The notes below the pieces were generated by a model. The model made no database searches, had not been told where the DNA came from, and saw nothing but the letters and a program-made list of their open reading frames with translations. Positions 35,368 through 44,637 of a stretch of DNA of 64,000 nt are shown piece by piece. Each line of letters begins with the position of its first letter. Within the stretch, counting starts at the first letter, position 1. Source of the DNA: Hartmannibacter diazotrophicus. Lineage in GTDB: Bacteria > Pseudomonadota > Alphaproteobacteria > Rhizobiales > Pleomorphomonadaceae. The translations under genes and the position numbers were made by a program. Location: NCBI RefSeq assembly GCF_900231165.1, contig NZ_LT960614.1:556550-620549 (forward strand), written 5' to 3'.

Positions 35368-36726
35368 TCATGCGATAAGCGTGTCGATGGCGTCGGCGAA
35401 GGCGCTGCCGAGGCGCAGCACATGGCCCTCGGTCGTTGCCGGCGACACCAGCGTCATATTGTGGAAGGGCGTCACCAGCACGTCGCGGTTCAAGAGGAAG
35501 AGGTGGATGGCCTTTTCGAGGTCGTGGTCGATGGACGCATAGGCCGCGCGGCCGTCGGCCAGCGGCTCCGGCGAGAAGACGATCTCGGCCCGCGCGCCCA
35601 TCTGCGTCACGGTCCACGGCAGGGCGCGCGAGGCAATGACGTGCCTTAGCGCCGCCGCCAGTGTCTCCGCAAGGTCGATCATGTGCTGATAGGCGTCCTC
35701 GGTCATCACCTCGGCAAGTGTCGCCCGCATCGCGGCGAGCGCCAGCATGTTGCCGGCGAGCGTCGTGCCGATGCCGCTGTAGCCTGCGGGGCGCTCCGCA
35801 TCGACCGCGCGCATCGCGGCCTCGACCTCGGCGGTGAAGCCGAAGACAGCGGCAGGCAGCCCTCCGGCGATCGGCTTGCCGACGACGAGAAAGTCCGGCT
35901 TCAACCCATGCGTCTTGGCGTAGCCGCCGCGCGCGGTCGAGATCGTGTGTGTCTCGTCGATGCCGAGCAGGGTGCCATGCGCCTTGCAGAGCTTCGCCAG
36001 TCCGTCGAGAAAGCCGGGCTTCGGCAGCACCATCGCGGTGTTGGTGAGCGCGGGTTCGGTGAGGACGAGCGCGATATCGCCCTTCTTCAGCTCCGCTTCG
36101 ACGGCATCGAGATCGTTGAAGGGAACCGAGACCGACGTCGTCGTGATGCCGGTCACCTGACCGAGCAGGCCGGGCCGGATCGCCGTCTTGCCGTCCTTGA
36201 TCGTGACGAAGGCGTCGTCCACCTGCCCGTGATAGCAGCCCTCGAAGACCATCAGGCGCGGGCGGCGGGTGATCGCGCGCGCCCAGCGGATGACGGCCCG
36301 GTTGGCGTCGCTCGCCGTCTGCGTCATCTGGAAGAAATCGAGGCCGAAGATATCGGCGAGAAGATCGCCGACCTCGGCGGCGAATGTGCTCGGCATCATG
36401 GCGGTGAGGCCATGTCCGGCCGCCTCGCGGATTGCCGCGACCACGGGTTCCGGCGAATGGCCGAACATCGCGCCCGTGTCGCCGAGGCAGAAATCCGCCA
36501 GAACGTGCCCGTCGGCGTCCGTGACTTCGGCCCCCTTGGCGCTCGCGACGGAAAGCGGAAACGGCGTGCCCCAGTCCTTCATCCAGTGTAGAGGCACGCC
36601 GCCCGGCAGGTGCCGCGACGCCTTTTCGGCAAGAGCCCTGGACCTCGGATTGCGCTGCTCGAAAAGGGTGCGCTCGGCGGCAAGCACCGCGTCGATGCGC
36701 GAACGGGATATGGAATTGGAGGTCAT
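35368..36726 (-). CDS. Class III aminotransferase (GSA-aminotransferase-like)
   Basis: 452 residues from the ATG complementary to 36724-36726; a longer start at 36777 is possible. PLP fold type I: HLPGGVPLHWMKDWG, SDANRAVIRWARAITRRP, GCYHGQVDD, LLGIDETHTIS (PLP-pyridine Asp-equivalent region) and the PLP lysine in VVGKPIAGGLP. Resembles glutamate-1-semialdehyde aminomutase-like catabolic enzymes. Upstream of a GS-like gene by 21 nt. Substrate unknown. Confidence 0.88.
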   Translation of the reverse strand: MTSNSISRSRIDAVLAAERTLFEQRNPRSRALAEKASRHLPGGVPLHWMKDWGTPFPLSVASAKGAEVTDADGHVLADFCLGDTGAMFGHSPEPVVAAIREAAGHGLTAMMPSTFAAEVGDLLADIFGLDFFQMTQTASDANRAVIRWARAITRRPRLMVFEGCYHGQVDDAFVTIKDGKTAIRPGLLGQVTGITTTSVSVPFNDLDAVEAELKKGDIALVLTEPALTNTAMVLPKPGFLDGLAKLCKAHGTLLGIDETHTISTARGGYAKTHGLKPDFLVVGKPIAGGLPAAVFGFTAEVEAAMRAVDAERPAGYSGIGTTLAGNMLALAAMRATLAEVMTEDAYQHMIDLAETLAAALRHVIASRALPWTVTQMGARAEIVFSPEPLADGRAAYASIDHDLEKAIHLFLLNRDVLVTPFHNMTLVSPATTEGHVLRLGSAFADAIDTLIA

Positions 36727-36869
36727 CGACAAGGTTGGCAGCGTGGACAGCGGGCGCAGACTATGCGTCAGCGGCATTTCGCCTGCAAGCTTGCTGAAGG
36801 ATGGAGGCAGTAGTCATCAGATGAAGACATCGGCTGGCATGCTGACGTGCAAGGTCGACCGGCACCAGG

Positions 36870-37787
36870 TCAGCCCGGCGGCGTCTTGACCGTCTCCTTG
36901 GTCAGCGTGCCCTTCTTCTTCTGCCGCTCGAAGATGAAGAGCCCGGCCGCGACAATGATTGCCGCGCCGACGGCTGTGGAGAGTTGCGGCACATCGCCGA
37001 AGATGAAATAGCCGAAGACGACCGCCCAGACGAGCAGGGTGTACTGGATCGGCGCGACGGCGGCGGCCGGCGCGAGTTTCAGCGACCGGTTGATGAGCAG
37101 ATGCGCCAGCAGCGCCACCACGCCGAGCAGGCCCATCAGCGCGATGTCCCGGCCACTCGCGGGCGCCCAGTCGAAGGGAACGAGCACGATGCCGGCGGCG
37201 AGCGCCCCGACCGTCTGCCAGAAGACGATGGCGACATCCGGCGTTGCCCGTAGCTGGCGGCTGAGGATGATCATCAGGGCAAAGGCGAGGCTGCCGGCGA
37301 GCGCCAGCAGTGTTGCCAGCGAGAACGTGTCCGCCGAGGGCTGCAACGCGACGATGACGCCTCCGAAGCCGACGACGATCGCGCTCCAGCGCCGCCAGCC
37401 GACGGCCTCGCCCAGCATCAGGGGCGACAGCGCCGCGACCCAGATCGGCGCCGAGAGATAGATGGTCATGACATAGGCGAGCGGCAGGCTCGCGACGGCC
37501 GCGTAGAAGAGCACGATCTCGGCGGTGGAGAGCACGGCGCGGGCAACCTGCAGCCGTGGCCGTTCGAGGCGGAGGACCGATGTCGGTCCGGCCTTCAGCA
37601 CCATCGGCAGGATGACGGCAACGCCGGCGAGGCTGCGCAGGAACAGCACCTGCCCGACGCCGTAGGACCCGACCAGCCATTTGCCGAGCGCATCGTTCAG
37701 CGCGAACATGAAATCGCCGACGAGCATCAGCAGGATGCCGAGGAGGATGGCATCGCGGTGGCGCGGCGCGGCGGCTGTGATCGTCAT
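36870..37787 (-). CDS. EamA/DMT-family transporter
   Basis: 305 residues from the ATG complementary to 37785-37787. Ten TM helices in two EamA repeats (first starting AILLGILLMLVGDFMFALND, second around LLALAGSLAFALMIIL). The C-terminus is basic. Upstream of the aminotransferase by 143 nt; possibly cotranscribed. Drug/metabolite exporters of this kind often move amino acids or amines. Confidence 0.88.
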   Translation of the reverse strand: MTITAAAPRHRDAILLGILLMLVGDFMFALNDALGKWLVGSYGVGQVLFLRSLAGVAVILPMVLKAGPTSVLRLERPRLQVARAVLSTAEIVLFYAAVASLPLAYVMTIYLSAPIWVAALSPLMLGEAVGWRRWSAIVVGFGGVIVALQPSADTFSLATLLALAGSLAFALMIILSRQLRATPDVAIVFWQTVGALAAGIVLVPFDWAPASGRDIALMGLLGVVALLAHLLINRSLKLAPAAAVAPIQYTLLVWAVVFGYFIFGDVPQLSTAVGAAIIVAAGLFIFERQKKKGTLTKETVKTPPG

Positions 37788-37946
37788 GTCATGTCCGAAA
37801 GGCATGGATGGCGGAACGGCCACCCGAAGACTTGCCGATACATCTCGGCGCAAGGGTTGGCGAGTGAAATCTTTCTGCGCGCCACGCACTGGCTTTCACC
37901 CGCTCGTCTTTGTAGGGTTTGGCGGCTTGAAACGACGGGACGACGA

Positions 37947-39149
37947 ATGCCAGGACTGCTTGCCGCTCGCCATCTGTGCTGGATCGCTCTGATCCTTTTA
38001 TCCGCCTGTGCCGGGCGGCCGGAGGGTGGGGCCCTTGTCGTCAATGACGTTGCCGCGCCCGGCGCGAAGGAACACGAGATCTTCGTCGCGACGACCCGCA
38101 GCCGCGATGACACGGACGCGAATGCCATGTTCAGCGGAGAGCGGCGCGATCTGGAACCGGGCGTTTCGGAACTGGATTTTGCCCATGTCGGCGTTTCCGT
38201 GCCGCCGAACCATGTCGCCGGCAATGTTGAATGGCCCAAGAGCCTTCCCGGCGATCCGTCGAAGAATTTCGTGACCCGATCGAAAGGCTATGTGAACGAC
38301 GAGAAGGAGTTCGCGGCCGAAATTCGCAAGGCGGTGGCCTCCAGGCCGAAGGGCCAGCGAAACGTTCTTGTCTTTGTTCACGGCTTCAACACCAAGTTCG
38401 ACGAGGGCGTCTACCGTCTCGCCCAGATGGTCAACGACACAGGTTTCGAAGGCGTTCCGGTGCTTTTCACCTGGGCCTCGCGGGGCAGAATCTTCGACTA
38501 TGTCTATGATCGCGACAGCGCCACCGTGGCCCGCGACGCGCTTGAGGACACGCTGGAAATTGCCGCCGCTTCCGGGGCGGAAGAGGTCACCCTCTTTGCC
38601 CATTCGATGGGTAACTGGGTTGCCGTCGAAGCGCTGCGCCAGGCCAAGATTGCCGGACATGAGAGATTTGGCGGCAAGCTCAAGGGCGTGGTCCTGGCCT
38701 CGCCCGATATCGACGTCGACGTCTTCAAGGCCGAGATGCGCCGCTACGGCAAGCCCAACCCGCCCTTCCTGATGCTGATTTCCCAGGACGACAAGGCGCT
38801 GAGGGTGTCGTCTCTGCTGGCAGGCGACAAGCCGCGCGTCGGCGGCTATGCGAGCGACGATCAGGAAATTGCCGACCTTGGCGTGGTGATCGTCGATCTC
38901 ACCAACTTGAAGGGTGGCGACAACCTTGGCCATTCCAAGTTCGCCTTGATCGGGGGTGACTTCGCCGCCGCAATGATGAAGCGCATGCGGGCCGGCGATA
39001 ATCTGGACTTCGCCAGCGACCCGACATTCTCCGAACAGGCGAGCCAATTGGGCCGTGGGCTTGGAAACACGGTCGGGGGCGCCGCGGGCATCATCATCAC
39101 AACCCCGGTTGCGATCCTGACCGCGCCGCTGGAGATTTTCAGTCGGTAA
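37947..39149 (+). CDS. Lipoprotein alpha/beta hydrolase (DUF900 type)
   Basis: 400 residues from the ATG at 37947, which gives an N-terminal signal ending at the lipobox LSAC (Cys lipidation). DUF900-type alpha/beta hydrolase with NVLVFVHGFNTKFDEGVYRLAQ (oxyanion region), nucleophile motif AHSMGN (Ala in place of the first Gly of GxSxG) and ASPDIDVDVF. Ends in a glycine-rich hydrophobic region. A longer frame to 37758 lacks a signal. Envelope-anchored hydrolase of unknown substrate. Confidence 0.85.
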   Translation: MPGLLAARHLCWIALILLSACAGRPEGGALVVNDVAAPGAKEHEIFVATTRSRDDTDANAMFSGERRDLEPGVSELDFAHVGVSVPPNHVAGNVEWPKSLPGDPSKNFVTRSKGYVNDEKEFAAEIRKAVASRPKGQRNVLVFVHGFNTKFDEGVYRLAQMVNDTGFEGVPVLFTWASRGRIFDYVYDRDSATVARDALEDTLEIAAASGAEEVTLFAHSMGNWVAVEALRQAKIAGHERFGGKLKGVVLASPDIDVDVFKAEMRRYGKPNPPFLMLISQDDKALRVSSLLAGDKPRVGGYASDDQEIADLGVVIVDLTNLKGGDNLGHSKFALIGGDFAAAMMKRMRAGDNLDFASDPTFSEQASQLGRGLGNTVGGAAGIIITTPVAILTAPLEIFSR

Positions 39150-39190
39150 ATTGGGTGGCAGATCTTCGCTCTTCGGAAGGAATGAAGCGC

Positions 39191-40426
39191 ATGCGCGGAT
39201 GGCTCGCGCCATTGTTTCTGGCTGCTCTTTGCGGCCTCTCTTCGCCCGCACTGGCCGCCGACAAGGCCGCCGTCGAACGGCAGTTCCACGGCTGGCTTGA
39301 GAAGGACCTCTGGCCGAAGGCGCAAGACGAAGGGGTGCCGCGCCGGGTCTTCGACGCCGCATTCGCCGGCGTCCGTCTCAACTGGAAACTCCCCGATCTG
39401 GTGCAGCCCGGCGAAAAGCCGCCGAAGCAGCGGCGCCAGACCCAGGCCGAGTTTTCAACGCCCGCGCCCTATTTCAAGGAAGATCGGCTTGCTCAGACGG
39501 CCGCGAAGGGACGGGCGCTGAACGCCGGCAACGCCGATCTCCTTGCGCGCATCGAGAAGACCTACGGCGTGCCGGGCCGCATCGTGCTCGCTCTCTGGGG
39601 CCGCGAAACCGGCTACGGAGCGGTCTCCGGCTCCTATTCCGCTTTCGAGGTGCTGGGAACGAAGGCCTTCATGTCGACCCGGAAGGATCTTTTCGAAACG
39701 GAGCTTCTGGCCGCCCTTCGGATCGTCGCCAAGGGCGATGTGTCGCCCGGCTCCATGAAAAGCTCCTGGGCCGGCGCCATGGGGCAACCACAGTTCATGC
39801 CGTCGAGTTTTCTTGTCTATGCGGTCGATTTCGACGGCGATGGCAGGCGCGACATCTGGAACTCCGTGCCCGACGCGCTCGCCTCGATCGCCAACTATCT
39901 GGCGCAGAAGGGCTGGCAGCGCGGCAGGGATTGGGGCTTCGAGGCTCAAATTCCGGACACGGTTTCCTGCGCGCAGGAAGGGCCCGATCTGGCGCGGCCG
40001 ATAGCCGATTGGGCGAGGACGGGCATCACCCGCGTCTCCGGCCGGCCGTTTCCGGCTGAGGAATTGCGCAGCGATGGCATGATGCTGGTGCCGGCGGGGC
40101 GCTTCGGGCCTGAATTCATCGTCACGCCGAACTTCTACGTCCTCAAGGCATACAATAATTCCGACCTTTATGCCCTCTATGTCGGCAATCTCGCCGACCG
40201 CATCGCCTATGGCTCCGGCGCGTTCCAGGGGCGCTGGGGCAATGTCGGCCACATGCTGCGCTCGGACGTCCAGGCCATGCAGGAGGCGCTCGTCAGGCTC
40301 GGCCATGACGTCGGCAAGGTCGATGGTCTTGCGGGCTACAAGACCCGGCGCTCCATAGGGCGCTGGCAGGAAGCCCATGGCATGGCCTCTACCTGCTTTC
40401 CGAGCAAGGATCTCAGGATCCGCTGA
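39191..40426 (+). CDS. MltB-family lytic murein transglycosylase
   Basis: 411 residues from the ATG at 39191, with GGAAGG about 9 nt upstream (39182 is an alternative). Sec signal peptide ending SPALAAD. SLT domain of family 3 (MltB) with LALWGRETGYGAVSGSYSAFE (catalytic Glu), GAMGQPQFMPSSFLVYAVDFDGDGRRDIW; C-terminal peptidoglycan-binding domain (VQAMQEALVRLGHDVGKVDGLAG). Cleaves murein glycan with 1,6-anhydro formation. Follows the lipoprotein hydrolase by about 40 nt. Confidence 0.93.
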   Translation: MRGWLAPLFLAALCGLSSPALAADKAAVERQFHGWLEKDLWPKAQDEGVPRRVFDAAFAGVRLNWKLPDLVQPGEKPPKQRRQTQAEFSTPAPYFKEDRLAQTAAKGRALNAGNADLLARIEKTYGVPGRIVLALWGRETGYGAVSGSYSAFEVLGTKAFMSTRKDLFETELLAALRIVAKGDVSPGSMKSSWAGAMGQPQFMPSSFLVYAVDFDGDGRRDIWNSVPDALASIANYLAQKGWQRGRDWGFEAQIPDTVSCAQEGPDLARPIADWARTGITRVSGRPFPAEELRSDGMMLVPAGRFGPEFIVTPNFYVLKAYNNSDLYALYVGNLADRIAYGSGAFQGRWGNVGHMLRSDVQAMQEALVRLGHDVGKVDGLAGYKTRRSIGRWQEAHGMASTCFPSKDLRIR

Positions 40427-40433
40427 ACGGTGC

Positions 40434-40463
40434 CCGTGCAGGTGAGATCAATCGCCTGCACGG
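40434..40463. terminator. Terminator-like hairpin after lytic transglycosylase
   Basis: CCGTGCAGG (40434-40442) and CCTGCACGG (40455-40463) pair perfectly, 12-nt loop, followed by TTCCTT. Between convergent genes. Confidence 0.6.
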
Positions 40464-40515
40464 TTCCTTGGCTCCCGTGCTGAAGCCTGCGTCGTCAATC
40501 CCAGCAACTTGGGCA

Positions 40516-41052
40516 TCAGGCCGTCGGGGCGCAGCAGCCGGCATCGCTGGCGGCCGTGCCGCAGCAGGATGCCTGGGCGCTGGACGCGGTTTCCGCCAGC
40601 CACCGGTCGCGCGGCTTGCAGCTTGCCGGGCGCGGCGTCAACTGCACATGGACAATCCCATCGCGGACGACGGGCGCATCCGCGCTGTAAAGCTGCATGG
40701 GCCGCATCCCGTCGCTGACCTCGAAGGTCATTCGGGCGGACGGGTCGATCCCCACATGGTCGGCGACTTTCAAGATGATGGCGGAGAACTTCCCGGCCGT
40801 CATATGGGTCCGCTCACCTTCGTCGATATCCCAAAGCTGAATGAAGATTTCGGACCATTCCTCGTGATTGGCGCCGCAATCGAGCGCGGCGAACGCACCG
40901 GCCTTGACCTCCGTCACATGGTAGCCGGAGCGCACCGGGTTTCCATCGTAGGCGAAGATCAGCGGCAAATCCGCCGCATCGCGCAGCACCGTGAGCAGGT
41001 CGCCGAGGGTAATGTCCTGATCGGCATTTTTGAGGTTGTCCATCTCGGGCAT
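40516..41052 (-). CDS. DUF6428-like protein with Cys-rich tail
   Basis: 178 residues from the ATG complementary to 41050-41052 (41043 is a second candidate). An unannotated family seen next to ArsR genes; my attribution to DUF6428 is from memory. The core has an N-terminal helix (LGDLLTVLRDAADLPLIFAY), VHVTEVKAGAFAALDCG-like sequence and WSEIFIQLWDIDEGERTHM, with a Cys-containing C-terminus (SCKP, then SCCGT and GCCAPT). Vicinal Cys pairs fit soft-metal or arsenite binding. Divergent from arsR with a shared operator; expected to be derepressed by the same ligand. Confidence 0.65.
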   Translation of the reverse strand: MPEMDNLKNADQDITLGDLLTVLRDAADLPLIFAYDGNPVRSGYHVTEVKAGAFAALDCGANHEEWSEIFIQLWDIDEGERTHMTAGKFSAIILKVADHVGIDPSARMTFEVSDGMRPMQLYSADAPVVRDGIVHVQLTPRPASCKPRDRWLAETASSAQASCCGTAASDAGCCAPTA

Positions 41053-41067
41053 CTGACCTATCCTTTG

Positions 41068-41093
41068 TTTCAACATTTCTAGGATTATTGAAA
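41068..41093. promoter_or_regulatory. ArsR-type palindromic operator in divergent promoter
   Basis: TTTCAACATT (41068-41077) and ATTATTGAAA (41084-41093) form an imperfect inverted repeat (8/10 complementary, 6-nt spacer), ending just before the arsR ATG (41095) and 15 nt from the divergent start. Position and TTTCAA...TTGAAA half-sites fit autoregulation by an ArsR dimer. Confidence 0.65.
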
Positions 41094-41094
41094 T

Positions 41095-41442
41095 ATGGAT
41101 GAACGTCAAGCGCTCGGCGCATTCGCGGCCCTGTCGCAGGAGACCCGCCTTCAGATCATTCGCCTGCTGGTCGTCGCTGGCCGCGAGGGCATGGCGGCAG
41201 GGGACCTCGCCAAGGCGGCTGGGGTGTCGCCGTCCAATATCTCCTTCCATCTGAAGGAGCTGGAAAGGGCCGGCCTCATCGCACAGAGGCGCGAATCCCG
41301 TTCGATGATCTACACCGCGGACTACGATGCTCTCGGCGAGTTGCTCCAGTTTCTCATGGAGGATTGCTGCGCCGGCCACCCCAGGGTTTTGGGAGCTTGC
41401 GGTGCCGGATCCTGCGCCACGCCGCCGGAAGCGATCGAATGA
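41095..41442 (+). CDS. ArsR-family metal(loid)-responsive repressor
   Basis: 115 residues. Winged HTH: FAALSQETRLQIIRLLV, recognition helix GVSPSNISFHLKELERAGLI, wing AQRRESRSMIYTA. The alpha3 CVC motif of E. coli ArsR is absent. Instead Cys lie in the C-terminal region (EDCCAGHP, GACGAGSC), which may form an alternative As/Zn site as in the C-terminal class of ArsR sensors. Operon with the MFS gene 37 nt downstream. Confidence 0.88.
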   Translation: MDERQALGAFAALSQETRLQIIRLLVVAGREGMAAGDLAKAAGVSPSNISFHLKELERAGLIAQRRESRSMIYTADYDALGELLQFLMEDCCAGHPRVLGACGAGSCATPPEAIE

Positions 41443-41479
41443 AGGCCTATCAGCGATCTCCTGCGGGGCGGAAAGATCC

Positions 41480-42682
41480 ATGAGCGCCGTTCCCGGAGCG
41501 GTTCCACGCCGCGGGGCGATCATCGCCGCCCTCGGCGTCACCCAGATCTTCGCCTGGGGCTCGTCCTACTATCTGCTGGCCGTGCTGGCCCGGCCCATTG
41601 CACAGGAAACGGGCTGGCCGATGTCCTGGACCGTCGGCGGCTTTTCCGTGGGCCTCCTGGTCGCGGGACTGATCGCGCCCGGTGCCGGGCGCGCGATCGA
41701 GGCCTATGGCGGGCGCCCTGTCCTCGCGCTTGGCTCGCTGCTGCTTGCATGCGGCTTGCTGTTTCTCGGGCTTTCCGAGAGTCTCCCGGTCTATCTCCTG
41801 TCGTGGACGGTCCTCGGCGCCGGCATGGCCTGCGGCCTCTACGACGCGGCATTCTCCACCCTCGGGCGCTATTTCGGCAGGGAGGCCCGGAGCGCGATCA
41901 CGCTGCTGACCCTGTTCGGCGGCTTCGCTAGCACGATCTGCTGGCCCATATCGGCCTTCATCGTCGATCGTCTTGGCTGGCGCGAGGCGTGCTTCGTCTA
42001 CGCCTGCGTGCAGATCGTCATAAGCCTGCCGCTGCATGTCTTCGTTCTTCCGGGCGTCGAGGATCGAACGCCCGTGTCTGGTCAATCGAAGGGGGCATTG
42101 GCGCTCGAACCCCATGAACGAACGACGTTTCGGTTGCTCTCTGCGACCATGGTTCTCTGCGGCCTCGTTAGTTCGATGATCTCGGTCCACTTGCTGACGA
42201 TGCTGCAGGCGCGCGGCTTCGATCTTGCCGCTGCCGTCGCCTTCGGAACGCTGGTGGGACCCTCGCAGGTCGGGGCTCGCGTCGTCGAGATGACGGTCGG
42301 AAAGCGCCACCATGCGGTCTGGACGATGTTCGCCGCGGTCGGGCTGCTGACCCTGGGGCTTGTCCTGCTCTGGTCGGGGCTGCCGATCACGGCACTGGCG
42401 CTCGTGTTCTATGGCGCCGGCAACGGCGTCTTTTCCATTGCGCGCGGAGCGGTGCCGCTCGCCCTGTTCAGCGAACGCCAGTATCCGGCCATCATGGGGC
42501 GGTTGGCCCTTCCAAGCCTCATCACCCAGGCGACGGCGCCCTCGCTTGGCGGTCTCATTCTTGACCGGATGGGAGCCGGCGCGCTGCTGGTCCTGCTGTC
42601 CGTGTCAGGAGCCATCGCCGTCGGACTTGTCCTGGTCCTGCTCGCCCGCGTGAAGGTGGCGGGCGCGCTGGTTCGGCCGTGA
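41480..42682 (+). CDS. MFS transporter in arsR cluster
   Basis: 400 residues from the ATG at 41480 (GGAAAG 6-7 nt upstream). Twelve TM helices; N-terminal ALGVTQIFAWGSSYYLLAVLA, RYFGREARSAITLLTLFGGFAS in the middle and QATAPSLGGLILDRMGAG near the end. Follows arsR by 37 nt, so probably an efflux or uptake step of whatever ArsR senses. Whether arsenic is involved is unproved: no arsC, arsH, acr3 or gapdh/arsJ is in the window. Confidence 0.85.
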   Translation: MSAVPGAVPRRGAIIAALGVTQIFAWGSSYYLLAVLARPIAQETGWPMSWTVGGFSVGLLVAGLIAPGAGRAIEAYGGRPVLALGSLLLACGLLFLGLSESLPVYLLSWTVLGAGMACGLYDAAFSTLGRYFGREARSAITLLTLFGGFASTICWPISAFIVDRLGWREACFVYACVQIVISLPLHVFVLPGVEDRTPVSGQSKGALALEPHERTTFRLLSATMVLCGLVSSMISVHLLTMLQARGFDLAAAVAFGTLVGPSQVGARVVEMTVGKRHHAVWTMFAAVGLLTLGLVLLWSGLPITALALVFYGAGNGVFSIARGAVPLALFSERQYPAIMGRLALPSLITQATAPSLGGLILDRMGAGALLVLLSVSGAIAVGLVLVLLARVKVAGALVRP

Positions 42683-42743
42683 AGGCCGCCGCAGTCATCG
42701 CCTTCAGGTGCGTTGGCTCTGGAAAAGTTCCCCGGCGCCCGCC

Positions 42744-43592
42744 TCAGAACCCCGCCTTCAGACTCCGCGCCTTGGCGATCCTGTCGAGCGCGGTGAGGTC
42801 GGCAAGGAAGCCCGGGATCCACTCGAGCGGCAGCATGTTCGGTCCGTCGCTCGGGGCGTTGTCCGGGTCGTCGTGCGCTTCGGCAAAGATCGCCGCACAG
42901 CCGACCGCGATGGCCGCACGGGCCAGCGCCGGGGCGTAGTCGCGCTTTCCGCCCGACGAGCCGCCGCGTCCGCCCGGCTCCTGCACCGAATGGGTGGCGT
43001 CGAAGACCACCGGATAGCCCGTCTCGGCCATCATCGGCAGACCGCGGAAATCGGACACCAGCGTCTGGTAGCCGAAGGAGGTGCCCCGGTCGCAGAGCAG
43101 GATCTTCTCGTTGCCGGTGGACGCGATCTTGTCCGCGACATTCGCCATGTCCCAGGGCGCGAGGAACTGGCCCTTCTTGACGTTGATCGTCCTCCCGGTC
43201 TCGCCGGCCGCGATCAGAAGATCCGTCTGGCGCGACAGGAAGGCCGGGATCTGCAGGATGTCTACGACTTCGCCGGCGCGCTTCGCCTGTTCGATGTCGT
43301 GAATGTCGGTCAGCACCGGGCAGCCGAAGGTGTCGCGGATTTCGGCAAGGATCAGCAGACCCGCGTCAATGCCGATGCCGCGCTGGCCCTTCAGCGACGT
43401 GCGGTTGGCCTTGTCGTAGGACCCCTTGAAGACGAAGGGCACGCCCGCCTTCTTCGTCTCCGTTGCCAGGAAGTCGGCGATCTTCAGCGCATGCTCGCGG
43501 CTTTCGATCTGGCACGGGCCGGAGATCAGCACGAAGGGCTTGTCGTTGGCGAAGGTGACGTTGCCGACGGTGACGGGCTTGGGCGTGGTCAT
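42744..43592 (-). CDS. kdsA: 2-dehydro-3-deoxyphosphooctonate aldolase (KDO-8-P synthase)
   Basis: 282 residues. Condenses arabinose-5-phosphate with PEP for lipopolysaccharide KDO. Motifs: LISGPCQIESREHALKIA, FKGSYDKANRTSLKG, GCPVLTDIHD, LQIPAFLSRQTDLL, CDRGTSFGYQTLV, VVFDATHSVQEPGG. Follows kdsD by 37 nt, which supplies its substrate. Confidence 0.97.
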   Translation of the reverse strand: MTTPKPVTVGNVTFANDKPFVLISGPCQIESREHALKIADFLATETKKAGVPFVFKGSYDKANRTSLKGQRGIGIDAGLLILAEIRDTFGCPVLTDIHDIEQAKRAGEVVDILQIPAFLSRQTDLLIAAGETGRTINVKKGQFLAPWDMANVADKIASTGNEKILLCDRGTSFGYQTLVSDFRGLPMMAETGYPVVFDATHSVQEPGGRGGSSGGKRDYAPALARAAIAVGCAAIFAEAHDDPDNAPSDGPNMLPLEWIPGFLADLTALDRIAKARSLKAGF

Positions 43593-43629
43593 GATGCTTG
43601 GCTTTCTTGGGGCTGCTGCGTCCGGCGTT

Positions 43630-44637
43630 TCAGGCGAGGCCCGCGCGCAGGAGATCGAGCATGTGCAGGATGCCGATGGGCTTCCTGCCGTCGAGCACGA
43701 AGAGCACGCTGATCTTGGCGCGCTGCATGATTTCCAGCGCCTCCGTCGCGATGGCGTCGCGGTCGATGACTTTTGGCGAATGCGTCATCACCGCCTCGAT
43801 CGGCTGCTCCATGAGGTTGCCGGACATGTGGCGGCGCAGGTCGCCGTCGGTGACAATGCCGACGAAGTCGCCCGCCTCGTCCACGACCCCGACGACCCCG
43901 AATCCGTTCGACGTCATGGTCATGATGGCCTCGGACATCGGGGCGCCGACCTTGGCGAGCGGCAGCCGTTCGCCCTTGTGCATCAGGTCGCGGACAAAAG
44001 AGAGTTGGGCGCCGAGGCGTCCGCCCGGATGGAAGACCTTGAAGTCCCTGGCCGAGAAGCCCTTCTGTTCCAGCATGCAGATCGCGAGCGCGTCGCCGAT
44101 GACGAGCTGCAGCATGGTGGACGTGGTGGGCGCGAGCCCGTGCGGGCAGGCTTCCTCGATCTGCGGCAGGATCAGCGGCACCGTGGCCGCCTTGGCCAGC
44201 GTTGAATCCGGACGCGACGTCATCGCGATGACCGGCACCGAGAAGCGCTTGGCGTAGGTCAGGATATTGGCAAGTTCCGCCGTCTCGCCCGACCAGGAGA
44301 GCGCCAGGATGACGTCCTCGTTGCGGATCATGCCGAGGTCGCCGTGGCTGGCCTCCGTTGGATGGACGAAATAGGCCGGGGTCCCCGTGGAGGCGAAGGT
44401 CGCCGCGAGCTTGCGGGCGATATGGCCGCTCTTGCCGATGCCGACCACGATCAGCCTCCCCGTCGAGGCGGCGATCAGCGTTACGGCCCGCTCCATCGCC
44501 TGCCCGAGAAGGCCGTTTTCCAACGCACCGGACGTGGCGGCGATGGCTTCACCGGCGAGCGAGAGCGTCTTCAGCACCGACCGGCCTGTCGTGCTTTCTT
44601 TGGAGGGATTGGATTGAGGCACCGGGCTGGACGGCAT
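43630..44637 (-). CDS. kdsD: Arabinose-5-phosphate isomerase (KpsF/GutQ family)
   Basis: 335 residues. N-terminal SIS domain (VVGIGKSGHIARKLAATFASTGTPAYFVHPTEASHGDLGM) and two CBS domains (SFVRDLMHKGERLPLAKVGAPM and PIEAVMTHSPKVI). Converts ribulose-5-P to arabinose-5-P. Operon with kdsA; galE 102 nt upstream on the same strand. Confidence 0.95.
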   Translation of the reverse strand: MPSSPVPQSNPSKESTTGRSVLKTLSLAGEAIAATSGALENGLLGQAMERAVTLIAASTGRLIVVGIGKSGHIARKLAATFASTGTPAYFVHPTEASHGDLGMIRNEDVILALSWSGETAELANILTYAKRFSVPVIAMTSRPDSTLAKAATVPLILPQIEEACPHGLAPTTSTMLQLVIGDALAICMLEQKGFSARDFKVFHPGGRLGAQLSFVRDLMHKGERLPLAKVGAPMSEAIMTMTSNGFGVVGVVDEAGDFVGIVTDGDLRRHMSGNLMEQPIEAVMTHSPKVIDRDAIATEALEIMQRAKISVLFVLDGRKPIGILHMLDLLRAGLA

